Source: an uncultured bacterium (GTDB lineage Bacteria; Cyanobacteriota; Vampirovibrionia; Gastranaerophilales; Gastranaerophilaceae). From it: DNA of 28,944 nt. Both the position numbers and the translations under genes were made by a program. Location of the stretch: the NCBI GenBank assembly GCA_900547585.1, contig URHD01000019.1, forward strand, positions 1 to 28,944. Direction: 5' to 3'. The notes below the pieces were generated by a model. It ran no database searches, had not been told where the DNA came from, and was given only the letters and a program-made list of their open reading frames with translations. Below, piece by piece: positions 9,501 through 15,106 of the stretch (the first letter of the stretch is position 1; each line of letters begins with the position of its first letter).

Positions 9501-11590
9501 GCAGCACCTTAACAAATACCGGTTCCCTCACCACCGCCGGTTCTCTCAGTGCCAATGAATTAACAAACGAAGAATCAATATCCGTTTCACAAAATCTAAT
9601 CGCACAAAATCTTACAAATAACAAAAATATAAATGTAAATGAAAACCTCGCAATATCTCAAAAATTAACCAACAACAGCACCCTCAACGTTCAAGGCTCC
9701 GCCTCCGTTGATGAAATAATTAATGCCGGCGAAATAACCCTCGGCAACGAAACCAAGAAAAATACCCTGACAGCAAATAAAATAACAAATACAAATACAA
9801 TTAATATAAACAACTCAACAATAACCCTGAACACAATCACCGCCGAAACCCGCGGTACCCTGAATATCTCAAATTCAACCCTCAATCCCGCAGAAAAAAT
9901 AGAAAACCAGGATATCTCAGCCTCAAATACAACAATTAACGCCCCCAACCCCTACTCCCTCGTAAATAACTCCCTCAACCTCTCCTCAAGCACCCTCAAC
10001 CTCGGCGCCCTCAGCCTCTCCCCGCTCCACTTCACAAATCTGGAGCTCAACAACAACTCAACAATAAACATCCCCTCCTCAAATGTCGACTTCTCCTGTG
10101 CAACCATGGGCAGAATTACCACTGACAACTTCGCCCAATCAGGCGAAAACTCAATCATTAATCTCAACGCAATCCGACCCCTCAACCTCCCCGACAGACA
10201 CTCGCAAGTAATAAAAATCCCCTTCGCCGATACATCATTCTCAAATAACGTCAAATACAACGGCCAATCTACCGTCTATGGCCAAATATTCCAGTACGGC
10301 GTAACCTACGACTATAAATCAGGAAACATGTACTTCGTCCGCGGTGGTCAATATAACCCCGATACCGGAAATATAGACGCATCAACCAACCCCAGCGACA
10401 TCTTTGACCCCTCAATCCTCACCGCCCCCGTCAGTGCACAGGCCGGCGCAACCGCAACCATAAACCAAAACCTCAACTACGCCTTTCAACACTCGGATAA
10501 CTTCATGCTAATGCCCGCTCACGTCCGTTTATCTGAAATAAACAAAAACAAATACGCAATAATAGGCGATCAGTACCTCCGCCCCCGACAAGAAGCAAGC
10601 ATGTGGTACAAACCCTATGCCAGTTTCGAAAGTACCGCCCTCACAAATGGCCCCAAAGTCCACTCAACCCTCTACGGCTCAATAATAGGAGTAGATTCCG
10701 CTGTAAAAGAGCTTAAATACGGCTGGGCATACGCCCTCACCGGCTACCTCAGCTACAACGGTGCAAACCTCAAATATAAAGGAATAAATGCAAACCAAAA
10801 CGGCGCAATCCTCGGCTCAACCCTCACCCTCTACCGCGGAAACTTCTTCAACGCTACAACAGTAAATACCGGTACAATAATAACCGAAAATTCCACAATG
10901 TACGGCCATGAAACCCCCGTAATGCTCCTCGCCGGAATTGCCAACAAAACCGGCTACAATATAGAAGCCAAAAATGGAAGAATAATCCTCCAGCCAAACC
11001 TCCTAATCTCCTACTCCTACATAAATACCTTCACATACCGAAACGCCGCCGGTATAACAATAAACGCCGACCCCCTGAATAACATCCAAATCGCCCCCGG
11101 TATAAAATTAATAGCCAACACCAAAACCGGCTGGCAGCCATACTTTACGGTAAGCATGGTCTGGAATACCCTCAACAAACAAAAAGTAACAGTAGAAAAC
11201 ATCCAGCTGCCCCAAATGTCCATAGAACCTTACGTCCAATACGGTCTTGGAGTGCAAAAAACATACAAAGAAAACTTCATAGCTTTCGGTCAGGCCCTGG
11301 TTAATCAGGGGGGCCGCAACGGAGTGTCGCTAAATGTTGGTTTGCGCTGGAACATTGGCAAAGACGACAAGAAAACAATAGAGAAAGTAGAGAAAACAGA
11401 AGAGAATGTAATAAAAACGGTGAAAAGGGCGTTCACGCCCGGAGAGAAAGCTTCTGACGAGCGTACAATTCCCGCTGCCCACAAAGAAATAGAACCTCAA
11501 AAGCAAATGCAGCAGTCAAAAGAAAATATATCTCCGAAAACAACCACAATCCCTGCACCGGACATATTGCGGCAGCTTTACGGCGAATAG
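503..11590 (+). CDS. Giant Pmp-like autotransporter adhesin, about 3,695 aa
   Basis: This is probably a surface adhesin, secreted by Sec and anchored by a C-terminal beta-barrel. The frame opens at TTG 503, but that start cuts into the signal peptide. The natural start is likely ATG 468 across the G-tract, giving LKR plus a hydrophobic stretch ending near ANGQCA; an LAGC lipobox-like motif is also present. Residues about 60-180 match an N-terminal domain of the second adhesin. Residues 246-610 are beta-helix repeats interrupted by Ala/Ser-rich low-complexity loops. Residues 633-1045 carry a dense GGAIYN/FxxN block, typical of chlamydial Pmp proteins. Residues 1300-3200 are long NTGxLxVxG-type helix repeats. 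A pre-barrel linker (LTAPVSAQAGA, YAFQH) precedes a barrel at about 3360-3619 that ends in GRNGVSLNVGLRWNIG. A further 76-residue charged tail follows, absent from the second adhesin. Codon usage changes sharply near 2341. Confidence 0.9.
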   Translation: MAALAGCALIANGQCALSDEITLSPEDITPVDSLKTATSAEFASEEENSFTLGDVSVASEIGGPIGYSAASENNGIYTLTPATADDYDYKTDTINADGTVTTNYYKITLNASGAGTAENITWTQTDTAGANTVAVTLPNNEVVYMQYSYATPDGYSTTSSRVTSPSASNATKMVFSGIKNTSSVTGSNSSGGTSSRTGTDDTVTSADNHQSNPAGDLFSVDSSARASASASASANADASISRTNKGGALSNTNSTAVDITADFTNNNVSQTATGGSAYGGTATAYGGTASAKSGNVSATASYSRTDGVNPDNDAICSTSATAYADATASADAYSSGTAYSYGGAIANQSGAKLGNIKGNFVGNSSIATGNGGYARGGTARAYGGDATAVSGSASASATATSSKTGTYWQKFYVNSYAYATASSSAKASADAEVSASASTSGCGYAYGGAISNEGTIGNIEGDFANNIAQATATRGSASGGSVTAVTGTTSATAGSVSSSASASATGILDAAERNAYIETRERWVLPDGTVVSEGTEGATKQTYWYDGYNGTTHYDSKPVFEDRTYSSSVSISNHSPSQEGDKSRDSVRVEHPDTGSYYAYASGSASASQSENDSSIRSTSTSTTTSASAYAYGGAIYNASSKTIGTITGSFTNNSATATANNTTEAYGGAIYSQGTIGKITGNFTSNYISAKNATYGGAIYNSGTINGLQGNFTNNYINNTSSGSALGGAIYNTNSITSIDQGSSFSNNYVKTTGSAQGGAIYNSGANFGDLNASFLNNYAQTNSNPYGGAIYNSNTIKSITGSFSNNYTLANSSNAYGGAIYNTNTITNGITNTSFSGNYAKANSGTVQGGAIYNNSSSALSTSGSFSQNYSESTTNGTIQGGAIYHSGSGSVDITANFNQNYTKSASGTTQGGAIYNTGSNINTISGTFSENYVNTASNAQGGAIYNNGTIKIITGNFNNNNTTATTNAYGGAIYNNATISTSIQNTTFNGNSSQTQSGSAQGGALYTNKTISGGIINTNFLNNYAQSTSGTAQGGAIFSTQNLTIFANNGTSKFSGNYVQTGTGEKDYQAVYMNSSSNTLTLNAQNNGTIEFDDYITGASGFKVTLTGNNTGNILFTGDNSVQNGVVTLSGANLSFATNSFAHSGTTLNTTGSASVNLNDGKISNYNINKLSSNTNSKWNIDINMSDKTGDTIKTLTASSGTVYINSINVTGAPSEGANTIKILDTQNSNLKLALNSSLTGNKLISTVDNSYVEKINATTNWTDIYRYLDEQVEIYGEYALATTTTTYDSIKYTVTTKILGTGLNVQGDTLMLWNQANLTEEKNFNFDAADNIYSVGANLGSTQGQIVNINGVADETSKSVINMNGKTGFVQDSATTLTLNNLEITGSADSEGSVINATSTDAVTNLNNITLSDAKTNASIKNAGTLNIISGTNNLNSSVSGTGTTNIINGSKLVIGNGKSITQSVININNGELTLSDTGKINANLTIEQNGNANLSASGITCAVTNNGNLNLRTGTLSDAVQGSGLTNISGSVISNSAINQGINISGDLTISATNVGGSVSNGGSLTLNDGTLNNTVFGQGSTNISGAVISNAAINQGINISGALTTNASNIGGIVTNANNLTLTGGTLSQTVNGTGSTSITGSVLANNALNQEINISDSGELTTNASNIGGIVTNANILTLTGGTLAHSISGTGFACITGTVLGNAAMNQALDITGSLTTDADNIGATVSNSNDLTLTGGTLNQKIAGSGTTTVTGDVTNNETISQDVTITSSGNLTNNNEIGNVRNSGILTSSAENLTGTIENNQSLNLSGTLAKTVSGNGTTYVANMLTFDDGANINSTLNLASDAVLNTTGSADSTFSAGSITGGGNVFITNGALTVKNNAQLNSLKNTASVSILGDLNAAGNITSSGLLGVTGSVSAGTFSNTGVTTISGNLETQNNLENTSEMTVEGKVLSGNFTNSGTAIIKGGAETKDFINDGTTYITGDLSAKDITNNKNQLLGITGTTTASNVTNHGDLDVGGNLIVQQIVTNTGFLDVTGYMTAEQVNNTGEINIGDEANVSITGDLTATEDITTSGTLNVIGAINAQNLENQGSLTAGKNAELTSLTNSADGIVQITGNITAAQEISNLGSLKASSAFANNIANSGTMTLNNDLSASDEITNTGSLTVLGHASGNKVSNTGTLSVKNGADFADVLNESLAVLCGVITSANLENSGEMDITGSLDASGNVTNTSKLTVSQDLTTQGDLLNSQILDVTGSISGKNITNDGTAQIEGNVTTSGKFSNTNTFTAAGFLSTSELTNTGTLTVKNGAIAQSIINDGAASISGNVQTSTLQNNLKMEISGSLEAQSNITNTSDLTVTQDVTALGEISNTKTMQVTGSTTANNLTNEGTFSSGGNLKTSSTLTNKDQMTVSGTLTAAEATNTGSLTVQSGSIFGNFTNETLAQLYGGVNADSITNSGSLNLSGGSSNIQNIQNSSVINITDAAFAFSQEISGNGELNIQNSTFSANGIIDNQVLNSQDSTLNLAAVSDILKTSTLNASGGTINTADGQYVDYKIKELNSTDTKYNIDIVINKDEQKADTFTLENGGSGKIFISSINVGTNIINNCDDHERYIIQIIKSASPDAPQLDYDGSKVLNQASANMSSDEILAKEFGLRTINTTNDSLEIRGLQDTFCEWADFATAEDKSFTFVENSGYILSRDIEKITGDKISIYGNNSTFNANSNAFLSEITENQDITISDLTINNSPESARNNGTLSLNNVKTNKDFTNNKNLNISGTTTVGNLVNNAQTTFTGDLLTTANIENNANISAEGNISAKEVMNNSEITVNGIFLAENISNSADSTISTTKDLLSNNLTNDGTIFSEADITVAETLTNNAGAQLTSAQNTSAKNIQNHGTIQTNGSLYVSETLSNADTLTITGPTYAKNFTNTGSASIQGTLEADEISNSNTLETNSNIIVSGALTNTGSLTTSGALKADEISNSNTLEANSDIIVSSTLTNTGSLTTAGSLSANELTNEESISVSQNLIAQNLTNNKNINVNENLAISQKLTNNSTLNVQGSASVDEIINAGEITLGNETKKNTLTANKITNTNTININNSTITLNTITAETRGTLNISNSTLNPAEKIENQDISASNTTINAPNPYSLVNNSLNLSSSTLNLGALSLSPLHFTNLELNNNSTINIPSSNVDFSCATMGRITTDNFAQSGENSIINLNAIRPLNLPDRHSQVIKIPFADTSFSNNVKYNGQSTVYGQIFQYGVTYDYKSGNMYFVRGGQYNPDTGNIDASTNPSDIFDPSILTAPVSAQAGATATINQNLNYAFQHSDNFMLMPAHVRLSEINKNKYAIIGDQYLRPRQEASMWYKPYASFESTALTNGPKVHSTLYGSIIGVDSAVKELKYGWAYALTGYLSYNGANLKYKGINANQNGAILGSTLTLYRGNFFNATTVNTGTIITENSTMYGHETPVMLLAGIANKTGYNIEAKNGRIILQPNLLISYSYINTFTYRNAAGITINADPLNNIQIAPGIKLIANTKTGWQPYFTVSMVWNTLNKQKVTVENIQLPQMSIEPYVQYGLGVQKTYKENFIAFGQALVNQGGRNGVSLNVGLRWNIGKDDKKTIEKVEKTEENVIKTVKRAFTPGEKASDERTIPAAHKEIEPQKQMQQSKENISPKTTTIPAPDILRQLYGE
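2399..3634 (+). repeat. Dense GGAIYN/FxxN repeat block in the giant adhesin
   Basis: Fourteen consecutive units of roughly 25-35 residues each begin with GGA[IL]YN or a close variant and contain F(S/T/N)xN(Y) in the second half. Three scattered GGA[IL] units occur earlier (first at 1238). The DNA of the units is also similar (many copies of GGCGGCGCCATCTA-like sequence), so unit gain or loss by recombination is possible. The motif pair GGA[ILV] and FxxN defines Chlamydia polymorphic membrane proteins; the resemblance is by motif only. Confidence 0.85.
5090..5600 (+). repeat. Tandem 168-174 bp repeats inside the giant adhesin
   Basis: Three successive units of 56-58 codons encode NxxNQxINISxxLTxxAxNxGGxVxNxxxLTLxxGTL-type turns. 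A 35-bp stretch beginning GCCTCAAATATAGGTGGAAT is identical at 5339-5373 and 5513-5547 (period 174). The sequence around ATAAATCAGGGCAT is nearly repeated about 168 bp apart at 5130 and 5298. This is a recent internal duplication of beta-helix turns. Confidence 0.8.
9341..9550 (+). repeat. Two tandem 105-bp repeats inside the giant adhesin
   Basis: GCTGACGAAATCTCGAACAG occurs at 9341 and again at 9446, and the following bases match closely through the NTGSLTT coding segment. This gives two 35-codon units with only a few substitutions. In-frame change of copy number here would lengthen or shorten the stalk without breaking the frame. Confidence 0.8.
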
Positions 11591-11596
11591 TTTCAT

Positions 11597-11643
11597 AATT
11601 ACCCATAAGGATAGAGTTTGCTTTTTTTCGGGTAATTTTTTTT
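11597..11643 (+). terminator. Rho-independent terminator after the giant adhesin
   Basis: AATTACCC (11597-11604) pairs with GGGTAATT (11630-11637) and is followed by a run of T to 11643. The loop is long (25 nt) and itself T-rich. It lies directly after the adhesin stop codon (11588-11590) and before the secD promoter region, so it separates the two transcription units. Confidence 0.7.
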
Positions 11644-11670
11644 AATATTTTCGCTTGCAATTTGTTTTTC

Positions 11671-11679
11671 TGTTACAAT
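11671..11679 (+). promoter_or_regulatory. Candidate extended -10 promoter for secDF
   Basis: TGTTACAAT provides an extended -10 (TGn plus TACAAT at 11674-11679), about 38 bases before the secD ATG. A TTGCAA at 11655 is too close (13 bp) for a normal -35, and no good -35 is seen at 17 bp. The position just after a terminator supports the call. Confidence 0.4.
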
Positions 11680-11717
11680 CATGGGCAAGAAGAGAATTAA
11701 AGACAGGGGCTTTATTT

Positions 11718-13025
11718 ATGAGAAATAAAAAATTAATGTTTTGGGCAATAATTCTGCTTGTTATTGCGGCAGGTTTTATCATTTGGAAAAAGCCTACAAA
11801 ACTGGGTCTTGACCTCGTCGGAGGTTCAAGATTGGTTCTTGAAGCGCAAAAAACCGCAAATATTGCCAAAATTACACCCGATATGATGGACAGCTTGCAG
11901 TATGCGATTGAAAACCGCGTAAATGCGATGGGCGTATCGGAAACTACCGTTCAAAAAGCGGGTGATAACCGCCTTATCGTAGAAATTCCGAGTATTTCAG
12001 ATCCGGCAAAGGCAAAAGAATTCCTTGGCGAAACAGCTGATTTGGAATTTAAACGTCCTGTTGAAGCTTTCAACGGAACCCAGAGCTGGGCATCCACGGG
12101 TCTGACCGGTAAAGATGTCCAAAAAGCACTGGTTTCAACAAGTTCGGGCGGTCAATGGGTTGTTTCTCTTGAATTTAAGCCCTCTGGTGCTAAAAAATTC
12201 GGTCAATTAACGCAGGAACTCGTCGGAAAACCGATGGCAATCTTTTTTAACGGAGAATTAACCTCAGCGCCTGTTATTCAGGAGCCTATTCTCGGCGGAA
12301 ATGCACAGATATCCGGCGGAGACAATGGTTTTGCTTATGAAGAAGCTAAAAAAATGGTTGATTTGCTGAATGCGGGCGCTCTGCCTGTTCCGGCAAAAAT
12401 TATTGAAGAAAGTTTGGTCGGGCCTACGTTAGGTGCGGACAGCCTCGATAAAAGTAAAACGGCCGGCATTATAGGTATAAGTGTCGTTATGCTGTTTATG
12501 CTTATTTATTACCGTTTGCCCGGTCTTATTGCTGACCTTGCGCTGATGATTTACGGTGTGCTTGTGTTTGCGATTTTCAATATCATCCCTGTAACCCTTA
12601 CGCTTGCCGGCATTGCTGGTTTTATTCTGAGTATTGGTATGGCGGTTGATGCGAATATCTTGATTTTTGAAAGAACAAAAGAAGAACTTAAAGCCGGAAG
12701 AACTCTCTTTACCGCGATAAATGCCGGTTTTGACCGTGCGTTCACAAGTATTTTCGACTCAAATATGACAACAATAATCACCTGCGTAATCCTTTATTTC
12801 CTTGGAACAAGCATTATTAAAGGATTTGCGCTGACACTGGTTATCGGTGTTCTTGTTAGTATGTTTACGGCGATTACCGTAACCAAAAACTTTATGCACC
12901 TTATGTTTGGCGCCGGACAGCTTAAACATCCGGGCTGGTTTGGCATAAAAGAAAGCGAAATCGGTCATGCTTACGAAGCAACTGAAACAAAACGCGAAAA
13001 AGCTAAATTTGGAGTTTTGGACTAG
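11718..13025 (+). CDS. secD: Protein translocase subunit SecD
   Basis: SecD works with SecF and SecYEG at the inner membrane, using the proton gradient to pull exported proteins through. The 435-aa product begins with a membrane segment (residues about 7-24). It then has the SecD signature GLDLVGGSRLVL near residue 30, a periplasmic P1-type region with GVSETTVQKAG and DLEFKRP, and a C-terminal membrane block including ILSIGMAVDANILIFER, a SecD/RND hallmark. ATG 11718 is preceded by AGGGG at good spacing; the frame is open upstream to a TTG at 11655, but nothing supports starting there. The length is normal for a SecD that is not fused to SecF. secF follows 63 bp later. A functional Sec accessory motor fits the huge secreted adhesins on either side, though it serves all exported proteins. 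Confidence 0.95.
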   Translation: MRNKKLMFWAIILLVIAAGFIIWKKPTKLGLDLVGGSRLVLEAQKTANIAKITPDMMDSLQYAIENRVNAMGVSETTVQKAGDNRLIVEIPSISDPAKAKEFLGETADLEFKRPVEAFNGTQSWASTGLTGKDVQKALVSTSSGGQWVVSLEFKPSGAKKFGQLTQELVGKPMAIFFNGELTSAPVIQEPILGGNAQISGGDNGFAYEEAKKMVDLLNAGALPVPAKIIEESLVGPTLGADSLDKSKTAGIIGISVVMLFMLIYYRLPGLIADLALMIYGVLVFAIFNIIPVTLTLAGIAGFILSIGMAVDANILIFERTKEELKAGRTLFTAINAGFDRAFTSIFDSNMTTIITCVILYFLGTSIIKGFALTLVIGVLVSMFTAITVTKNFMHLMFGAGQLKHPGWFGIKESEIGHAYEATETKREKAKFGVLD

Positions 13026-13036
13026 GGCTTTAGCTG

Positions 13037-13057
13037 CGCTCTCACAAGAAGAGAGCG
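13037..13057 (+). other. Hairpin between secD and secF
   Basis: CGCTCTC (13037-13043) pairs with GAGAGCG (13051-13057) around a 7-nt loop, followed by a run of A rather than T. It is therefore not a standard terminator. It could stabilise the upstream mRNA end or tune secF translation relative to secD. Confidence 0.45.
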
Positions 13058-13088
13058 AAAAAAAGAAAAATCATAGGAGAAAATTATA

Positions 13089-14105
13089 ATGAGTGAAACG
13101 ATTTTACACCATAAAAAGATAATAGACGTTGTAAAATACAGATGGGTCTGGTTTGGACTGTCTTTGTTGTTGATTGTGCCCGGATTGGTTGCAATGATTT
13201 ATTCAGTGATGACTTATCCCTCACATCTTCCTGTAAAAGTCGGTATTGACTTTACCGGAGGCACAATTTCCCAGTATGCAGTGCAAAAAGATGTGCCGAA
13301 CTCTGAAATTGAGGTTTTGAGAAAAAATCTTGAAAAAGGTGGTATTGAAAGCCCTGTAATTCAGGTACTGCGTCCGAGCAGCGCTATTTCTAACGACAAT
13401 TCCGCTGAAAAAATCGGAACTTTGATTTCCGTAAGAACTGCATTCCAGAGCAACGACCAGCAATCCGAACAAAAAATTGCTACAGTAATAAAAAAAGACT
13501 ACCCTGACGCAAAACTCGTGCAAGTAAGCTCAATCGGGCCTACTCTGGGCAGCGAGTTGTTCAAAAATTCAATGCTGGCGCTTGCGTTAGCGTTTCTGGG
13601 CATTGTTGCTTATTTGACAATAAGATTTCAGCTTGATTATGCGGTTATTGCGCTTATTTCGCTTGCGCATGACGCGTTTTTTGTTCTCGGGTTCTTCTCA
13701 ATTCTCGGTATTTTCTTTGATGTTCATATTGATGCATTGTTTATTACCGCGGTTTTGACCGTAATCGGTTTTTCGAACCACGATACAATCGTTGTGTTCG
13801 ACAGAATCCGTGAAAATTGCAGATTTTTTGCTAAAAAGGCGACTTTCCCTGAAATTGTCAATGCCAGTGTAAACCAGACGCTCGCAAGAAGCATAAATAC
13901 ATCCTTAACTACCTTAATCACGCTCGGCGCGCTCTATTTATTCGGCGGAGAAACCACAAAGGAATTCGTTCTTGCGATGATTGTCGGTATTGCAATCGGT
14001 ACTTATTCAAGCATCTTCTTTGCCAGCACTTTGCTTGACTGGTGGAGAGAAAGACAGGATTCAAAGAAAACCGTTTCACCGGTTAGAGAAAAAGCCGGGG
14101 TGTAG
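13089..14105 (+). CDS. secF: Protein translocase subunit SecF
   Basis: SecF is the partner of SecD in the inner-membrane export motor. The 338-aa protein has a first membrane helix at about residues 19-42, then the SecF signature VGIDFTGGTISQY. A short periplasmic domain follows, then five C-terminal helices containing IGFSNHDTIVVFDRIREN, the SecF counterpart of the SecD hallmark. ATG 13089 has AGGAGA upstream. The gene follows secD in the same operon, and its stop is four bases before the TTG start of the next small gene, suggesting coupling. Length and motifs are normal. Confidence 0.95.
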   Translation: MSETILHHKKIIDVVKYRWVWFGLSLLLIVPGLVAMIYSVMTYPSHLPVKVGIDFTGGTISQYAVQKDVPNSEIEVLRKNLEKGGIESPVIQVLRPSSAISNDNSAEKIGTLISVRTAFQSNDQQSEQKIATVIKKDYPDAKLVQVSSIGPTLGSELFKNSMLALALAFLGIVAYLTIRFQLDYAVIALISLAHDAFFVLGFFSILGIFFDVHIDALFITAVLTVIGFSNHDTIVVFDRIRENCRFFAKKATFPEIVNASVNQTLARSINTSLTTLITLGALYLFGGETTKEFVLAMIVGIAIGTYSSIFFASTLLDWWRERQDSKKTVSPVREKAGV

Positions 14106-14109
14106 GCTT

Positions 14110-14526
14110 TTGGCGCACCTTTCTCTGGCACAATTCGTTTCACAAACAAGAGAAAAGCTCGGGCTTTCGCAGTCTGGGCTTGCTAAAAAATGTGCGCTTC
14201 CACTTGAAACCATTGAAGAAATTGAGGGCGGGCGCGAGCTTTTTCTTGCTTCCACAATAAGGCAAAAACTGGCAAAAGGGCTCAGGCTTATGCCAAAAGA
14301 GATAAAACCTTATGAAAAACATCCTGATTTGTCGCTTTTGCCGGAAACCGAACAAATTACCTTTTTAAAGCAAAAAATTCTAGACCACGATATTGAGGAT
14401 ATCGAGTGCCCTGTTTGCGGTTCAAAATTAATCACCAGAATCGCTAAAATGTATGATTTGGAGGACAATTTAATCCTTGTACCCAAGGCTCGCTGCGAAA
14501 AATGTCCGTTTCAAATCAGAGGATAA
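14110..14526 (+). CDS. XRE-type helix-turn-helix protein with C-terminal zinc ribbon
   Basis: This is a probable DNA-binding protein of 138 aa. Residues about 9-60 form a Cro/C1-type HTH (REKLGLSQSGLAKKCALPLE, then EEIEGGRELF). Residues 100-132 carry a zinc-ribbon pattern, CPVCG (Cys100, Cys103) and CEKCP (Cys129, Cys132). I chose TTG 14110, four bases after the secF stop with GGGG about 9 bp upstream. The frame stays open to an ATG at 13981, but that would overlap about 125 bases of well-conserved secF. No ATG or GTG lies between. The gene appears cotranscribed with secDF. The target is unknown; it could be autoregulatory for the operon or unrelated. The HTH plus zinc-ribbon combination is inferred from motifs only. 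Confidence 0.7.
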   Translation: MAHLSLAQFVSQTREKLGLSQSGLAKKCALPLETIEEIEGGRELFLASTIRQKLAKGLRLMPKEIKPYEKHPDLSLLPETEQITFLKQKILDHDIEDIECPVCGSKLITRIAKMYDLEDNLILVPKARCEKCPFQIRG

Positions 14527-14619
14527 ATCCGATAGCTGTTAATAAATCCTCTTTCTGCATGATGTGAGGTTGAGCCATGACATTTCATCATGTAAAAGAC
14601 AAGGAAGGAGGTTAATACC
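14527..14619 (+). other. Intergenic gap with two weak hairpins
   Basis: AGAGGAT (14518-14524, overlapping the preceding stop) can pair with ATCCTCT (14546-14552) and is followed by a short T-rich stretch: a possible weak terminator. CATGATG (14558-14564) can pair with CATCATG (14586-14592) just before the strong AAGGAGG ribosome site of the next gene. Neither is strong enough to call firmly, and no clear promoter was found. Confidence 0.3.
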
Positions 14620-15051
14620 ATGGTATCAGGCATTGGCTCGGCTATGTCCGTGCAAAGTCTGCTTTCAAGTGAGCTTATGAACATGGGCTCAGCAGTGCAG
14701 AGCAGTTCACAGGCAAGTGATTCTGCTACGTACTCGGCTATTTCTGACAGTCTTCAATCTACAGATGAAGCTCAGACTGCCTCTGCTTCTTCATCATCAG
14801 GAAGCTCTGAAAGCTCCTCGTCTAGTGAAATGGACTTGAACGGGGACGGAAAAGTTACTTTTGATGAAATAATTCAGTATATACAAATGCAAATGCTGAA
14901 TGAGCTGGCAGAAGGCTTGGAGGAGGAATCAAACAATATGGATGATTCACAAAAAAGCAACGACGCGTTTGAAACAATCAAGTCCAAAGAGGGCTTAAAC
15001 GCTTATTCAAAGGTTGAGAATGTTTCGGGCTCGCTCGATTTGCAGTTATAG
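14620..15051 (+). CDS. Small serine-rich protein with one EF-hand
   Basis: This 143-aa protein belongs to no family I recognise by name. Residues 1-50 are small-residue-rich and moderately hydrophobic but not a classical signal peptide. Residues 53-70 are a run of mostly Ser/Ala/Gly. Residues 72-83 form a canonical EF-hand calcium loop (DLNGDGKVTFDE, with D72, N74, D76, K78, T80 and E83 in the coordinating places). An acidic, helix-prone C-terminus follows. Only one EF-hand is seen, so it would need to pair with another molecule or resemble a dockerin-like half. ATG 14620 has a perfect AAGGAGG 8 bp upstream, which suggests high expression. A strong terminator follows, so it is probably a single-gene or distal transcript. 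Confidence 0.75.
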   Translation: MVSGIGSAMSVQSLLSSELMNMGSAVQSSSQASDSATYSAISDSLQSTDEAQTASASSSSGSSESSSSSEMDLNGDGKVTFDEIIQYIQMQMLNELAEGLEEESNNMDDSQKSNDAFETIKSKEGLNAYSKVENVSGSLDLQL

Positions 15052-15059
15052 GGATAGAC

Positions 15060-15091
15060 GGGTGGAAAACCTCGTGTTTTCCGCCCTTTTT
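15060..15091 (+). terminator. Strong rho-independent terminator
   Basis: GGGTGGAAAAC (15060-15070) and GTTTTCCGCCC (15076-15086) form an 11-bp stem with one G-T pair and a CTCGT loop, followed by TTTTT (15087-15091). It ends the EF-hand gene transcript. The minus side lacks a T-run, so it is not evidently bidirectional for the convergent rqcH. Confidence 0.9.
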
Positions 15092-15106
15092 AACATTTAT
15101 AATGAA

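Noticed and set aside
5989..10260. Chain of minus-strand open frames of 74-153 codons through the adhesin stalk
   Set aside because: Mirror-image frames of a repetitive plus-strand gene; their repeated FVxxPVFVK-type sequence only reflects the adhesin repeats.
13037..13057. secD-secF hairpin as a terminator
   Set aside because: It is followed by A residues, and the two genes belong to one operon.
13981..14109. Extended start (ATG 13981) for the XRE/zinc-ribbon gene
   Set aside because: It would overlap conserved secF membrane helices in another frame, and the added sequence is not domain-like; TTG 14110 fits better.
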